Assembly (NCBI GenBank): GCA_033398695.1
Contig: CM065804.1
Span: 54,219,501 to 54,283,500, forward strand
Direction of reading: 5' to 3'
Length of the DNA: 64,000 nt
Origin: Orobanche coerulescens
Lineage: Eukaryota; Streptophyta; Magnoliopsida; Lamiales; Orobanchaceae
Below are positions 21,612 through 32,773 of this stretch, in pieces. The notes under the pieces are model-generated. The model saw only the letters and a list, made by a program, of their open reading frames with translations. It was not told the origin of the DNA and made no database searches. A program made the translations under genes and the position numbers. Every line of letters begins with the position of its first letter. The first letter of the stretch is position 1.

Positions 21612-23466
21612 TGTTAGGAATATGCCCTCGAATGCCACTCAGGGGATGAGAGAGTATGGGCATTGTACTTGTAATTATGGAATAATAAATAATAAAAAGG
21701 CAATTCGATTCATTCACTGTTCATTGTATTTCAATTGCATTCTTGACTTGGTAAACATTGAAGTGAAGTCCATGTAAATAAATCGAACATTCCATTCTCG
21801 TTATGGGATAAGAGAAAATGCACTGGAAGTGTTTAAAGTTTATTTACGTAAATCGTTCGCAAGTCAATAAACTTAAATGGGCATTAAGTTTTTAATAAGA
21901 CTTGTATAACTAATGCTAGGAGATGTGCATGTCTTGATAGCATAGTTATAAGTATATTGGTGGGACCAGTATACTCGAACACGACTCATACTCGATTCAG
22001 TCACACGGTATTCACTCTCGGAGAGTCGATGACGAATCGAAAGGTTGTGATAGTATACGTGGACCTTTGACTTGAGGGTTCAGTAGAAGATGTGCCTGTG
22101 ACGTTTAGTTTGTCATTAGAGTAGTTAGACTCATTTGCTTAATTGCTGAGTCGACCTCGAAGTGCGGACTATACGGGCAGGTAGCAGTCTTTACTGTACG
22201 CCAAGAAAGGATTCTATCTCCTATTAGTGAGTAGGCGAATGTCCTATACGGTTAATGGCAAATAATATCATAAGTCTTTGGCCAAAGCATTCTGATATAG
22301 TAGTATTAGATACACTATTGATCAGTTGGTCTTGATTTGCATTAACACATGTATAGAGTTTAGTCAACAGTAGGGTTTGACTTTACCGTGACCCGAAGAC
22401 TTGACCGGGACATCTGATGAATGGTCTATACGTATATAGTATTCACGACATAATGGTTCTAGAATAATCCCTTCATTCGTTCTCAGTCGGGGTTTACAGT
22501 GCGGCCCGCTAGGCTGGCTAAGTGCTGCCCGCACTCATTGGTTCCTCCCAATGCCGGCTGAGACGGACCTACGGAGTCACGCATTAGGAGCATTGACGGA
22601 TAAATGTGAATTTATTATCTCTCTATTAATATTAGATATTGGATATCTAATTATGATTTATTGGATAAATCAAATAGCGGTCTTATGAATTAAAATTAAG
22701 TTACCGGGTAATTAATTAAATTATATTTCTTAGAGAAATATATTTGTATTTGATATAATTAATTAATTAGATTAATTAATTAATATAAATACATTGATAA
22801 TTAAACGGAGTGTATTTAACGGAGTCGTTTGACGAACGTCCGGTACACGAGCCGAGTGGCTCGGCTCGTTTTCTAGGAATCTTCCTAGTAGGCCGCCCCC
22901 TCACATGACCACCTTGCATGTGTGTTGTCATGTTTTAATTGTAGAGATTCTTATTCTCAAAATAATTATAACATGATATATAATTATTATATGAGATATA
23001 ATATATATATATACACACATGATGAGATGAAACTAGATACAACTCATATTCATCTTTTGAGAGAGGAGTTCAGCCGTGTCTTCAAAAAGTGAGGGAGGAG
23101 AAATTTTTTTTCTTTTCTATTTTTCATCTTGGAGGTGATATAAAAGTTAAGAAAAAGTGATATATAAATTCCTACAACACTTCCTAGCCGTGTTCTGCAT
23201 AGAACGGAGTGTTGTAGATTTTTCCGGGCAACTTCCGACGCGTGTGAAGTAGTGGCTTCGAACTTTCGGTGCTTGGAACGTAGGGATTTCGTGTTCGGGA
23301 CGGGGTTTGTGATCATCATCATTTTACGAAGAATTATTTCAAAGGCTTCAAGGGTATGATTCTTAATCTTCGTATTTTTTTTCGTATATACGTTACTTGA
23401 TCGATCCTGTTTGGGATTCGTATTTATTTCCGCTGTGTATTTCGTTTTATTTTCGGAATCCCAACA
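21612..23466 (+). mobile_element. Copia I 5' LTR (1855 bp)
   Basis: TGTTAGGAATATGCCC ... GGAATCCCAACA. A TATA-like AT-rich stretch (taatataaatacattg) lies near 22780. It shares its start and the gcggcccgc..ggctggctaagtgctgcccg segment with the LTR at 2684-4625. Two adjacent hairpins are listed separately. Confidence 0.92.
22847..22888 (+). terminator. Two adjacent perfect hairpins in the copia I LTR
   Basis: ACGAGCCGAG-TGG-CTCGGCTCGT (22847-22869) has a 10-bp GC-rich stem. It is followed by CTAGGAA-TC-TTCCTAG (22873-22888) with a 7-bp stem. The 3' LTR has both unchanged (46642-46664, 46668-46683). They lie about 70-100 bp downstream of the TATA-like region, so they would be in the transcript. 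A role in 3'-end formation or packaging is possible but not shown; the type given here is the nearest available label. Confidence 0.5.
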
Positions 23467-25188
23467 GTGGTATCGGAGAGAGGTCAATGTTTTCGTATAT
23501 ACGATTATTTGTGCATTTTGAATGCTTTTGGATGATGATTATGATTTAGAATCATGTTTGGAATAATCGTAGATTTTAAATTGTTCGTTGTAGCATCATG
23601 TTTTTGGAAACGGGCCGAAAAACGAAGAAACGGGGCTGCCGGCAGTGGTGCTGGAAGCACTGCCTGGCCGCCGCCAGCTTGCCGAGCATGCTCGGCCATG
23701 TCTCGGCCGCAGCCGCGAGAGGCGATCGATGCTCGCGATCGAGACTCGGCCAGCCGCTAAGCATGGCTCGGCCAGCCGATCCTGGTTTTTGGCCCAATTT
23801 TGAATCGGCCGCGGTGGGCCTAAAACCGGATTATCCGGACTCGTTTAAGTTTATATTTCGTTGTAATTATTTCCCAAAATTTATATTGGATTTTAATTTG
23901 ACTAAATTAATATTTGGAATATTTTTTGTGTTAAGGGAAATAAATTAAACGAGAATATTATTTTTGCCGGATTACTTCGAACGAATTAAAATGACGATTA
24001 TTAGTATTAATTGGATTAATACCATTAAAAATGAATAGATTAATTTTATATTGATTGGATTAATATATTAATTGATTATTTAATTTTAATGCCACTTTAT
24101 ATTAATTGGATTAATTTAGTAGAAATTGAATAGATTAATTTATAGATTAATTAGATTAATTTATATTAAGATTAATTGTTTAATATCGTTGCCATTACAT
24201 GTTGTATGGAATCATTATGTGATGGTGATATAGCTCGTGGACTAGTTTTTTGATTTGTTCGATTCGATTGGGTTGTAAAGGCCGTTTTGAGCCTATTTAT
24301 ATTTACTAGAAAAACTTGTATAGGATGCAATTTTTCAATGATGTAATTATTATTTTGGGTATGAAGAAGACCAAGACAATCGAGAGAAGACGAAGAATCA
24401 AGACTGCTTTTTTTTATTGGGTCATTCGCTTGGCCCAGTACTTAGGAATTAGGTCCATGAGCTATATGTTGGTAGTAACTAGGTTACTGTTTTCTGTTTT
24501 TCATTTTGAATGATTGACAAACCAACAAATGCGCGTATAATTGAATTAATGTGCAAAGTGTAACACTAATCGCGAAATTCTCCCGACTACAAACAGACTA
24601 AGTTTGAAAAAGGTTACGAGGTTTCCTACCCTCCATCAAACTCGTAGAAAATTGATACCCGAAATTGGTGTGCTATGCTTCCGAGTTATCGGGGTAGTAC
24701 ATTTGGTAGAGGTTGAAAAATTCTTGAGTGCATTAGATGCCTTCGGTTGGTGATAAATTTCGCCCCTAGAAACCTGATAGGTTGTCGGGTGAGATTCAAT
24801 AGTCAAACTGATAGACGTTGATGGTCAACAACTTAGATAGTCTGGATTGCCAAGAAACCTGATAGGTTGAGGGCATGAAGACTAGGGGTAAAAGAAGATC
24901 AAATCATCCGTTAGACGGGTTGGTGTTAGACACCACTTTACGTAAATTAATTGGCAAGAAACACGATAGGTTGCGTCATAAAATTTGTAAAGAACTTGAT
25001 CACCACTAAGAAGTCGATCTAACCATGATTTCCGGATTATAAGATGGGAGTGTATAATTAGATAAAATTAGTGGGAGCCGAGACAAGAATTATACAAGCC
25101 CTTAAGTTCTATACTCGGTCATAATTAAACAAGTCACTAATTTAATCTTGTCTAAATCTTTGCGAAAACGAAATTGAATCTCTCTAAA
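23467..25188 (+). other. Copia I leader with PBS, GC-rich insert and AT-rich repeats
   Basis: The first bases form the PBS (TGGTATCGGAGAGAGG, complementary to the 3' end of initiator tRNA-Met with a mismatch). At 23610-23830 there is a GC-rich island with repeated CTCGGCC and a perfect palindrome CCGAGCATGCTCGG. 23990-24180 is built of attaattggattaat repeats. 24735-25180 is the conserved pre-gag leader also seen at 6346-6855. No gene is present; the small ORFs at 23554-23948 follow the GC-rich composition only. Confidence 0.7.
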
Positions 25189-25765
25189 ATGGCTAAAAAC
25201 CCACTTGCAATACTACTTGAAAAGAATCTCCTAATCGGCCCTAACTTTGTTGGTAGTTGCGGAATCGATGATTGTACTCAGTATGGAGTCTCTGGGATAC
25301 GTCTTGGAGGCGGACATTCCACCAACTCCAATCTGGACTAGGGGTAATCAGGAAGACATTGACGTCCATGAAAAATGGGTCAAGGATGACGTGCTAGTCC
25401 GTGGCTTTATGATGGGCTCAATGACTAATGAGCTGCAGAGAGCGCACGAGAAAATGACTTCGCTGGCGATTCTCGCACACTTGACCGAACTTTATGGAGA
25501 GCACGGTAGATCGCTAGATATGAGATATCGAAGCGGTTGTTCATCTTAGGATGAAAGAAGGGGAGAAAGTGGGAGACCACGTCCTCAAGATGATCTCTAT
25601 GATTGAGAGGCTCGAGGTGCTCAACTTTAATATGGATTTATCCCTTCAAATTGATCTCATCCTTCAATCTCTCCTTGTCTCTTTCACGCAGTTTGTAATG
25701 AATTTTAACTGTAATGAAATTACATGCACATTAGCTGGGCTAATGAATAAACTGGTGATGGCGTA
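25189..25765 (+). pseudogene. gag: Copia I gag, frameshifted
   Basis: The start ATG at 25189 opens MAKNPLAILLEKNLLIGPNF, a common copia gag beginning. The frame shifts at about 25240 and continues as MIVLSMESLGYVL (to 25547). It breaks again at the stop before 25551 and resumes as GDHVLKMISMIERLEVLNF and LILQSLLVSFTQFVMNFN, typical of the UBN2-type gag domain. It ends at a stop near 25765 just before the basic linker and zinc knuckle in the next frame. Gag should form the particle shell and bind genomic RNA; this copy cannot be made intact. Confidence 0.8.
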
Positions 25766-27196
25766 GTCTAACATGAAGACTAAACCGAGAGAGGCTGCAA
25801 AAAGAAGAAAAAGACCTACGAGCAGTACAAACCCAAGAAAGGGGTGCAAAAAGGAAAGAGCAAGGCCCGAAAGGTTCAAAAGGTAGGCGGTCCAAAACCT
25901 ACGGACAAATGCCTTGAATGCGGTGAGCTGGGCCACTGGCGAAGGACTTGTCCCAAGATTAATGGCGCATCAGGTATGGAACTTTTTGTTTTTGAAACTA
26001 ATTGTTCCGCTACTGTATATTTTGCTTCATTGATTATGGATTCAGGTGCCACTTCTCACATTTGTACTATGAATCAGGATCTGGAACGAAGTAGAAAACT
26101 TGAAGCTAGGGAAATAATGATCACTGTTGGAAGCGGACAAAGTGTCGAGGCAACCGATATTGGATCAATCCTTCTGGGTTTAGAATCCGGTTTTATTTTG
26201 ACATTAGATGAAGTACTTGTTTTGCCCAAAGGGCATCAAAATATTGTATCCATTCCAGTCTTGGATCGGAAAGGATTTTGTTTCTTCATTGGCAATGGCA
26301 GTTGTAAAATTTATTTTCGAAATAAATTGGTTGGAACAGCTACATTGTTGAATGGTTCATATCATCTGAACATGCAAAATAAAACAGCAGTGAACACTAT
26401 AACTAGGAAACGTGGTAGGCAAGATACTAATCAAGCTCTTAAATGGCACCTTAAACTTGGTCATGTTGGTAAGACCAAGGTTCAGAAAATAGAGAAAGAT
26501 GGACTTTTAAGTCCATTGGGTGTAGAACCCTATCCAACTTGTGAATCTTTCCTTAGAGGCAAAATGACTAAGTTCCCCTTCACAGGGACTTTTGAAAGGG
26601 CTGCCGATAAACTTGGATTGGTGTATACTGATGTTTGTGGTGCTTTAGAAGTAGCCCGAGATGGATATCAATATTTCATAACGTTCACAGATGATCATAC
26701 TAGGTATGGGATTGTGTACTTAATGAAACATAAATCCGAAGCCTTTGCTAAATTCAAAGAATTTAAGGCCCTAGTTGAAAAAAAAACTGGATGTCATATC
26801 AAAGCACTTCGGTCGGACCGAGGTGGCGAATATATGAGCACTGAGTTTGATGAGTTCCTTAAGGAACATGGAATAGTTTCACAATTCACGCCTCCAGGAA
26901 CCCCACAGTTAAGTGGTGTTTCAGAAAGGAGAAATCGGACTTTGTTGGACATGGTTCGCTCCATGTTAAATTACACTGATTTACCTATTTACCTGTGGGG
27001 GTATGCCTTACTAACCGCTGCCTATATCCTTAATAGATGTCCTTCCAAATCTGTTCCTATCACTCCGCATGAGATGTGGAAGGGTAAGAAACCAAGCCTT
27101 AATCACATAAGGATTTGGGGATGTCCAGCCTGTGTCAAAAAGGCTAAGGTGGACAAACTGGACGCGAGGTCCATAAAAGGACGTTTCATAGGATAC
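25766..27196 (+). pseudogene. pol: Copia I pol part 1: zinc knuckle, protease, integrase
   Basis: The open frame (from 25844; linker residues start earlier) has a CCHC knuckle CLECGELGHWRRTC, the aspartic protease motif IMDSGATSHIC and a GAG-pre-integrase region (LKWHLKLGHVGKTKVQ). Integrase carries its three acidic residues in YTDVCG, SDRGGEY and GVSERRNRTLLDM. The frame is uninterrupted until 27196, where element X begins inside RFIGY. The reading resumes after the GATAC duplication at 32256. The apparent C-terminus to 27250 is element X LTR sequence. The enzyme would process the polyprotein and insert the cDNA. Confidence 0.92.
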
Positions 27197-28472
27197 TGTT
27201 GTGGGAAAATCCCTCACAATATGCCGCAAGTGCACGGTGTCAACAAGTAATAAAGTGATAAGTAAAGTATCGTTCCCTCGAGGACTGATTTCACTAAGTA
27301 CCAAAATATAATCAACTCACAATTTTATTTGAAGAACAATTAAATAGAGTTTATATCTAAACTAATTGCAGAAAGTAAACAATAGTACTAATAATAATAA
27401 TAATACTAATAAGGGGTAGGATTATGATTTTCACCTCAAACAATCGGGATTGATATTTATTCGATTCAATTCACTGTTATTCAATTGATTGTAAGCCAGG
27501 AATTCCTAAATTATTCTAAAGCCTTTCCCAAGGTCGATAGAAAATACTACGAATTACTAACTCGATATATCCCTATTCGAATCAGATAATTAATAGCTAA
27601 AACAGTTCAAGAATTCCCACAATAACAGGCTTCACAATTCGCACGAGTATATTCCTATCTCACGAAAATTATGATTCGTCTAACAAGAACTATGCCTAAA
27701 TTTCATCTCCCGAATCCATAAAGACATTCAAAACAAATTAACTATTGGCCAAACAATTAAAAAGCATTAAGAACAGTAAGAAGAATCTTATTCAATAGAA
27801 TAACGAGTAAATCGAAATAATAATAAATAATCAAACCGCTTAAATCGGCCATGATCAAAATCCTACTCGAATAGATCTAAAAACTAAGATGCAGAAAAAC
27901 CGTAGGGATCCGTGGTCTTGTCGTCGCCCACAAATCTCCTCCTTGTGTTCTCCTTGATTTCTTCCCCCCGCCGATCCACACGGTTCTCCTAATTGTTGTG
28001 CCTTTTATATCATTTCTTTTTTTTCCTCCAGTAGGTTTCTTTTTCCAAGGAATTAAAATCCTCCTCCTTTTAGTGCTCCTCTCGGCACCAAAAAAGAAAA
28101 ACCAATGATTCTCCGGCCCAAAAGATGATGTGAAGACAATCAGCACACCCAAAAGCCCACATCCGCGGCCCAGTTATAAAATTCAGCACACTTGCTTTCT
28201 GTTACCGGTGGCGTCTTTTTTTTTTCTCCTGTGCCGCGGCTCACTTGGTGTCTTGGCCACAAGACACAAGATACTGATGTCTGCTGTCATTTGCTTCGTG
28301 TCTGCATGGCCCACGGCCAAAATTGCTTTTCGCCGTTTACTGCTTTTAGCTTCCGGACTCCAATCTCCTGACAAACATACAAAATTAAGGCATTAAGAGT
28401 TCATTTAAGCAAATTCACTCTAAAAAATAATACAAAATAATGATAAATAAGCGTATAAAAATACGCCTAACA
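27197..28472 (-). mobile_element. Element X 3' LTR (left copy, 1276 bp)
   Basis: TGTTGTGGGAAAATCCC ... ATACGCCTAACA on the plus strand. It is very similar to the right copy except for a block at about 28230-28330, where the two copies cannot be aligned base by base. The region 28485-28515, just internal, carries the purine-rich PPT on the minus strand. Confidence 0.9.
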
Positions 28473-30094
28473 AATACCCCCAAACTTGAGCCTTTGCTTG
28501 TCCTCAAGCAAAAAGAATTAAATTCAACAAAAGAATATCGTGAATAATCGTGCAATTCATAGTGCTCTACCTAATCAATACTATCCTGAAATTCTCTCTG
28601 AATAATACGAGTATCGTAATAGCGAGCTACACTCAGAACAATGATTCCGCAAAGTAACCAAGTTCAGTCCTAATCACTCGTTCATGAAGAAAATCCAGCT
28701 CAAAGATTAACAAACGTGAATCAAATCGACTGTCAATATGAAAAGTTAAAATAAACAAGCTAAATATGCCCCGTTCCACAGTCTAATGGAAAAATTTTCA
28801 CGAGTTTCATAATAATAATCCTCGGACAGTATTCCCTTATATATATATGCTCAAGAATTTGATTCGAGTTGACCACTAGGTTCGAATCTCGGGATGTTTC
28901 ATCGGGACAATCCTAGGGTGGTACTTTCATTCTCATGTATTGGGAAACCGTTTGACGTAAAAGTCACTCATGGGGCACATGGATACTTCTAGTTACTAAG
29001 TTCCCTTCTACAGCGGAGAAACAACTCGAATATATAATTCCCGCATGTCCGAGTCAAGGTCGATGTTTTACGCGAGAGTAAACAACGGGTCACGCGAATA
29101 CTCCCGGTTACTAGGCTTCCTATCATTGGCATATGCGAAAGTTCTAAATCACTAGTCTAATTAGGGTCGTCGTTTTACGCGAGAGTAAACAACGGGTCAC
29201 GTGAATACCCCCGATTACTAGACTTCCCCTCATAGAACAAGAATTATCTCGATTTTTGGGAAAAAAACTGACCGACTCTAAACTCAATCCCAGTGCCAAC
29301 CCGACTCATGAAATTGGACGACTAGCTAACCGAAAAGTGCAACCAAACGTATCGATGGTGATTTTAAAACACGTATGTATCCTCTCTTATCCGCTGAGAC
29401 TTCTACAATTACGAAAAATTTCGGACCTAATTGAGGACTTAGCAGAAACAGAAATTACTGACTACAACTCGACTAAAACTCGACCGTTTCTTCAGAGAGA
29501 AAAACAGTGTCGTAACATCAGTATTACACAAATAGAAGCACGAAAAATCCACGAAAAATTCATGTTTGCAAAAACCATCAACAGCATGCGAGAAAAATAA
29601 AGCAAGGATGAAATCGCAATTTATAATCAAGAAAAATTAAGAACATATCGCATGCTTCAATTTATTCCACTACACATAACATCATCAATAATAAAACTCA
29701 TGTGAAAATAAAAGAGATAAGGAAAAGTGAAACTTATTCCAAATGTCTTCTTGAAAGCCAGCACATGTCCGAGTGGAATCGACTGTCCATACGTCCAATA
29801 ACGCTCAACATCACGAGGGACCCCCCAAACTTAGTCTCTAGTCATGAAATAACAATAGACATTAAATCAAGCAAGACTAGAATATGAAGAATAATAACTC
29901 ATTGGGGTTATAAAAAGATTAGAGAAATAAGGGCCACAAGAATACACGAATCCAAACGAAATACAAAATAAAGAAAAGAAAATTATTAACGAAAAATCAA
30001 ATAAAAACAACTAACTAGAAAGCAAGTAAAAATGATGGGTTGCCTCCCATCCAGCGCTCTATTTTACGTCTTGAGCACGACGTGGCGAAAAAAT
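28473..30094 (-). other. Element X internal non-coding region
   Basis: It contains three loosely repeated units of about 108 bp (near 28960, 29060 and 29165), each with ttttacg(c)gagagtaaacaacgggtcacg or a diverged form followed by a cggttactaggcttcc-like phrase. The rest is A-rich, with no domain recognised. Near 30037 lies the conserved GGGTTGCCTCCCATCC box (minus GGATGGGAGGCAACCC). Confidence 0.6.
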
Positions 30095-30832
30095 CTAACG
30101 TGGTTTCTTTCTAGGGAGATTGCCAAATGCCCCCTTCTTGCAATCAATAAGCCTCTTATTCCACAAGGGAGGCTTTGGCTCATGCCCGGTTGCCAAAAAT
30201 AATAAATAAGAATAATTATGCGGACAACCAAAAAATGATGGAAGAATATAATAATGATAAGGCATGAAAAAATAAGCAGAGTTCGAATGGGCAAATAATA
30301 AAGCATTATCATGCACAACCTCATTAGAACTCGAAGAATCAGCCTCAACAAAATCATGAGTAATGGGGTCATTCTCTCCCATTATGGATTTAGGAAAAAT
30401 TATGCGTGGCACCGTTAATAAAATTTTTGGCACAAAAGTATTCACCTTATTAGTCGAAGTTTGATGACAATTTAATGGAATTTTTTTGGAAACATCATCA
30501 ATGGTAACTTCTTCTACAGGCTCATCACACTTTATGTAATTATCAGGTGCTGGGGGATCGACCCTAAAACTCAACATGTCATTCTTCTCAACCTCCCCCT
30601 CAACTTCAATACTAAATATATGAGCTGGAAAATAACCGTAGTGAACTTCAAGACCACGACGTGCACATTCTAACTCAAAAAGGGTACTATCAGGATTTTT
30701 AAGAGTGTCTACACATTGTTCAAGCATGGTCTTTTGTTTCGGGGGAGGGGGCTGACTGACCCTATTTGGCAAATTATTAAGAACATCGAAATTTATGATA
30801 TGCCAAGGGCAACGATACTCAAAGGAAAACAT
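30095..30832 (-). CDS. Element X ORF, unknown protein (about 245 aa)
   Basis: The first ATG of the open frame is at 30832 (MFSFEYRCPWHII). The frame is already open upstream into the PBS, where no ATG occurs. The protein has a proline patch (QPPPPKQK) around residue 29, an acidic middle part and an aromatic stretch (FFMPYHYYILPSFFGC) near residue 190. It ends in a basic tail (GNLPRKKPR). No zinc knuckle, DSG, DDE or YXDD motif is present, so it is not gag or pol. It is the only ORF in an otherwise non-coding element and has no stop over its length. Its function is not recognised. Confidence 0.55.
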   Translation of the reverse strand: MFSFEYRCPWHIINFDVLNNLPNRVSQPPPPKQKTMLEQCVDTLKNPDSTLFELECARRGLEVHYGYFPAHIFSIEVEGEVEKNDMLSFRVDPPAPDNYIKCDEPVEEVTIDDVSKKIPLNCHQTSTNKVNTFVPKILLTVPRIIFPKSIMGENDPITHDFVEADSSSSNEVVHDNALLFAHSNSAYFFMPYHYYILPSFFGCPHNYSYLLFLATGHEPKPPLWNKRLIDCKKGAFGNLPRKKPR

Positions 30833-30945
30833 AATGAAGAAAATAAAAATATAGAGACTAAAGAAAAAAAACTTCAAATTAAAATTAGAGTCGCTTGGTA
30901 TTGATATTAGCGAAAAATCAGTCCCCGGCAACGGCGCCAAAAACT

Positions 30946-32250
30946 TGTTGTGGGAAAATCCCTCACAATATGCCGCAAGTGCACGATATCAACAAGTAAT
31001 AAAGTGATAAGTAAAGTATCGTTCCCTCGAGGACTGATTTCACTAAGTACCAAAATATAATCAACTCACAATTTTATTTGAAGAACAATTAAATAGAGTT
31101 TATATCTAAACTAATTGCAGAAAGTAAATAATAGTACTAATAATAATAATACTAATAAGGGGTAGGATTATGATTTTCACCTCAAACAATCGGGAATGAT
31201 ATTTATTCGATTCAATTCACTGTTATTCAATTGATTGTAAGCCAGGAATTCCTAAATTATTCTAAAGCCTTTCCCAAGGTCGATAGAAAATACTACGAAT
31301 TACTAACTCGATATATCCCTATTCGAATCAGATAATTAATAGCTAAAACAGTTCAAGAATTCCCACAATAACAGGCTTCATAATTCGCATGAGTATATTC
31401 CTATCTCACGAAAATTATGATTCGTATAACAAGAACTATGCCTAAATTTCATCTCCGGAATCCATAAAGACATTCAAAACAAATTAACTGTTGGCCAGAC
31501 AATTAAAAAGCATTAAGAACAATAAGAAGAATCCAATTCAATAGAATAACGAGTAAATCGAAATAATAATAAATAATCAAACGTTCATGAAATTGGCTAC
31601 AATCAAAATTTTACTCGAATAGATCTAAAAACTAAGATGCAGAAAAACCGTAGGGATCCGTGGTCTTGTCGTCGCCCACAAATCTCCTCCTTGTGTTCTC
31701 CTTGATTTCTTCCCCCCGCCGATCCACACGGTTCTCCTAATTGCTGTGCCTTTTATATCATTTCTTTTTTTTTTTCCTCCAGTAGGTTTCTTTTTCCAAG
31801 GAAATAAAATCCTCCTCCTTTTAGTGCTCCTCTCGGAACCAAAAAAGAAAAACCAATGATTCTCTGGCCCAAAAGCTGATGTGAAGACAATCAGCACACC
31901 CAAAAGCCCACATCCGCAACCCAGTTATAAAATTCAGCACACTTGCTTTCTATTACCGGTGGCGTCTTTTTTTTTCTCCTGTGCCGCGACTCACTTGGTG
32001 TGTGCCGCGGCACACAGTACAGTGTGCACAACGTTCGCTGGTTGTCTTCGTGTGCCGCGGCCCACTTGCCTTGTGCCGCGGCCCACAGCCAAATTTCGCC
32101 GTTTTCGCCCGTTTCGCCTCGTTTTAGCTTCCGGACTCCAATTTCCTGACAAACATACAAAATTAAGGCATTAAGAGTTCATTTAAGCAAATTCACTCTC
32201 CAAAATAATACAAAATAATGATAAATAAGCGTATAAAAATACGCCTAACA
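30946..32250 (-). mobile_element. Element X 5' LTR (right copy, 1305 bp)
   Basis: Same ends as the left copy. Between about 31990 and 32110 it has four GTGCCGCGG motifs, including the palindrome GTGCCGCGGCAC, absent from the left copy. The PBS lies immediately left of 30946. Confidence 0.9.
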
Positions 32251-32255
32251 GATAC

Positions 32256-32773
32256 CCAGATGACTCGATGGGTTATCTATTCTACATGCCAGAAGACCAT
32301 ATGGTCGTTGTGGCATTACAAGCGCACCTCCTTGAGGATGAATTCATTCAGGAAGGTGGCTCGGGTAGAAATATCTCTTTGGAATAGCATAATGAAAGTC
32401 CTAAGGAGACATCTGATCAGGGATCAATAACCGAACATATTGCAACACAACCTCCACTTCGAAGGTCTGATAGGGTATCTCACTTACCTGAGAGGTATGG
32501 CTATACACATGTCGAGGAACTGGGTCTCCACGACACACTTGATAGCAGTGAAAACGACCCTGTCACCTATGACCAAGCGATAGTGGATATAGACTCCGAT
32601 AAATGGCAAGAAGCAATGGAAGCTGAGATAGACTCGATGCATACCAATCAGGTCTGGACTCTAGTAGATCTTCCAACTGGCATGAGGACTATTGGAAATA
32701 AATGGATCTATAAGAGAAAGACTGATGGGGATGGCAAGGTTGATGCCTATAAGGCCAGGCTTGTGGCAAAGGG
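32256..32773 (+). pseudogene. pol: Copia I pol part 2: linker and first RT blocks
   Basis: Continues the frame of 27196 directly (…RFIGY | PDDSMGYLFY). An in-frame stop follows LE near 32390. Then come the connection segment (RRSDRVSHLPERYGY) and the first RT block ([47 protein letters not shown]). The SIRE-like element interrupts it at 32774 after the AAGGG duplication. Confidence 0.9.

Larger units (their letters stand above)
27197..32250 (-). mobile_element. Element X: non-autonomous Tat/Athila-like gypsy derivative
   Basis: LTRs at 27197-28472 and 30946-32250 are flanked by the 5-bp duplication GATAC (27192-27196, 32251-32255). Sense is minus. The PBS TGGCGCCGTTGCCGGGGA (30922-30939) next to the right LTR fits tRNA-Asp, as in Athila/Tat elements. 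The PPT-side sequence at the left LTR (minus: gaggacaagcaaaggctcaagtttgggggt) is the characteristic 3' end of that group. So is GGATGGGAGGCAACCC at about 30037-30058. The internal region is only 2.5 kb, with no gag, protease, RT or integrase, but one ORF. Confidence 0.88.

Noticed and set aside
23554..23948. Three overlapping ORFs in the GC-rich leader of copia I
   Set aside because: Stop-poor because of high GC; no recognisable protein, and it lies between PBS and gag.
27877..28396. ORFs in the element X LTR (also at 31625-32174)
   Set aside because: They do not agree between the two LTR copies and lie in U3/R; no domain.
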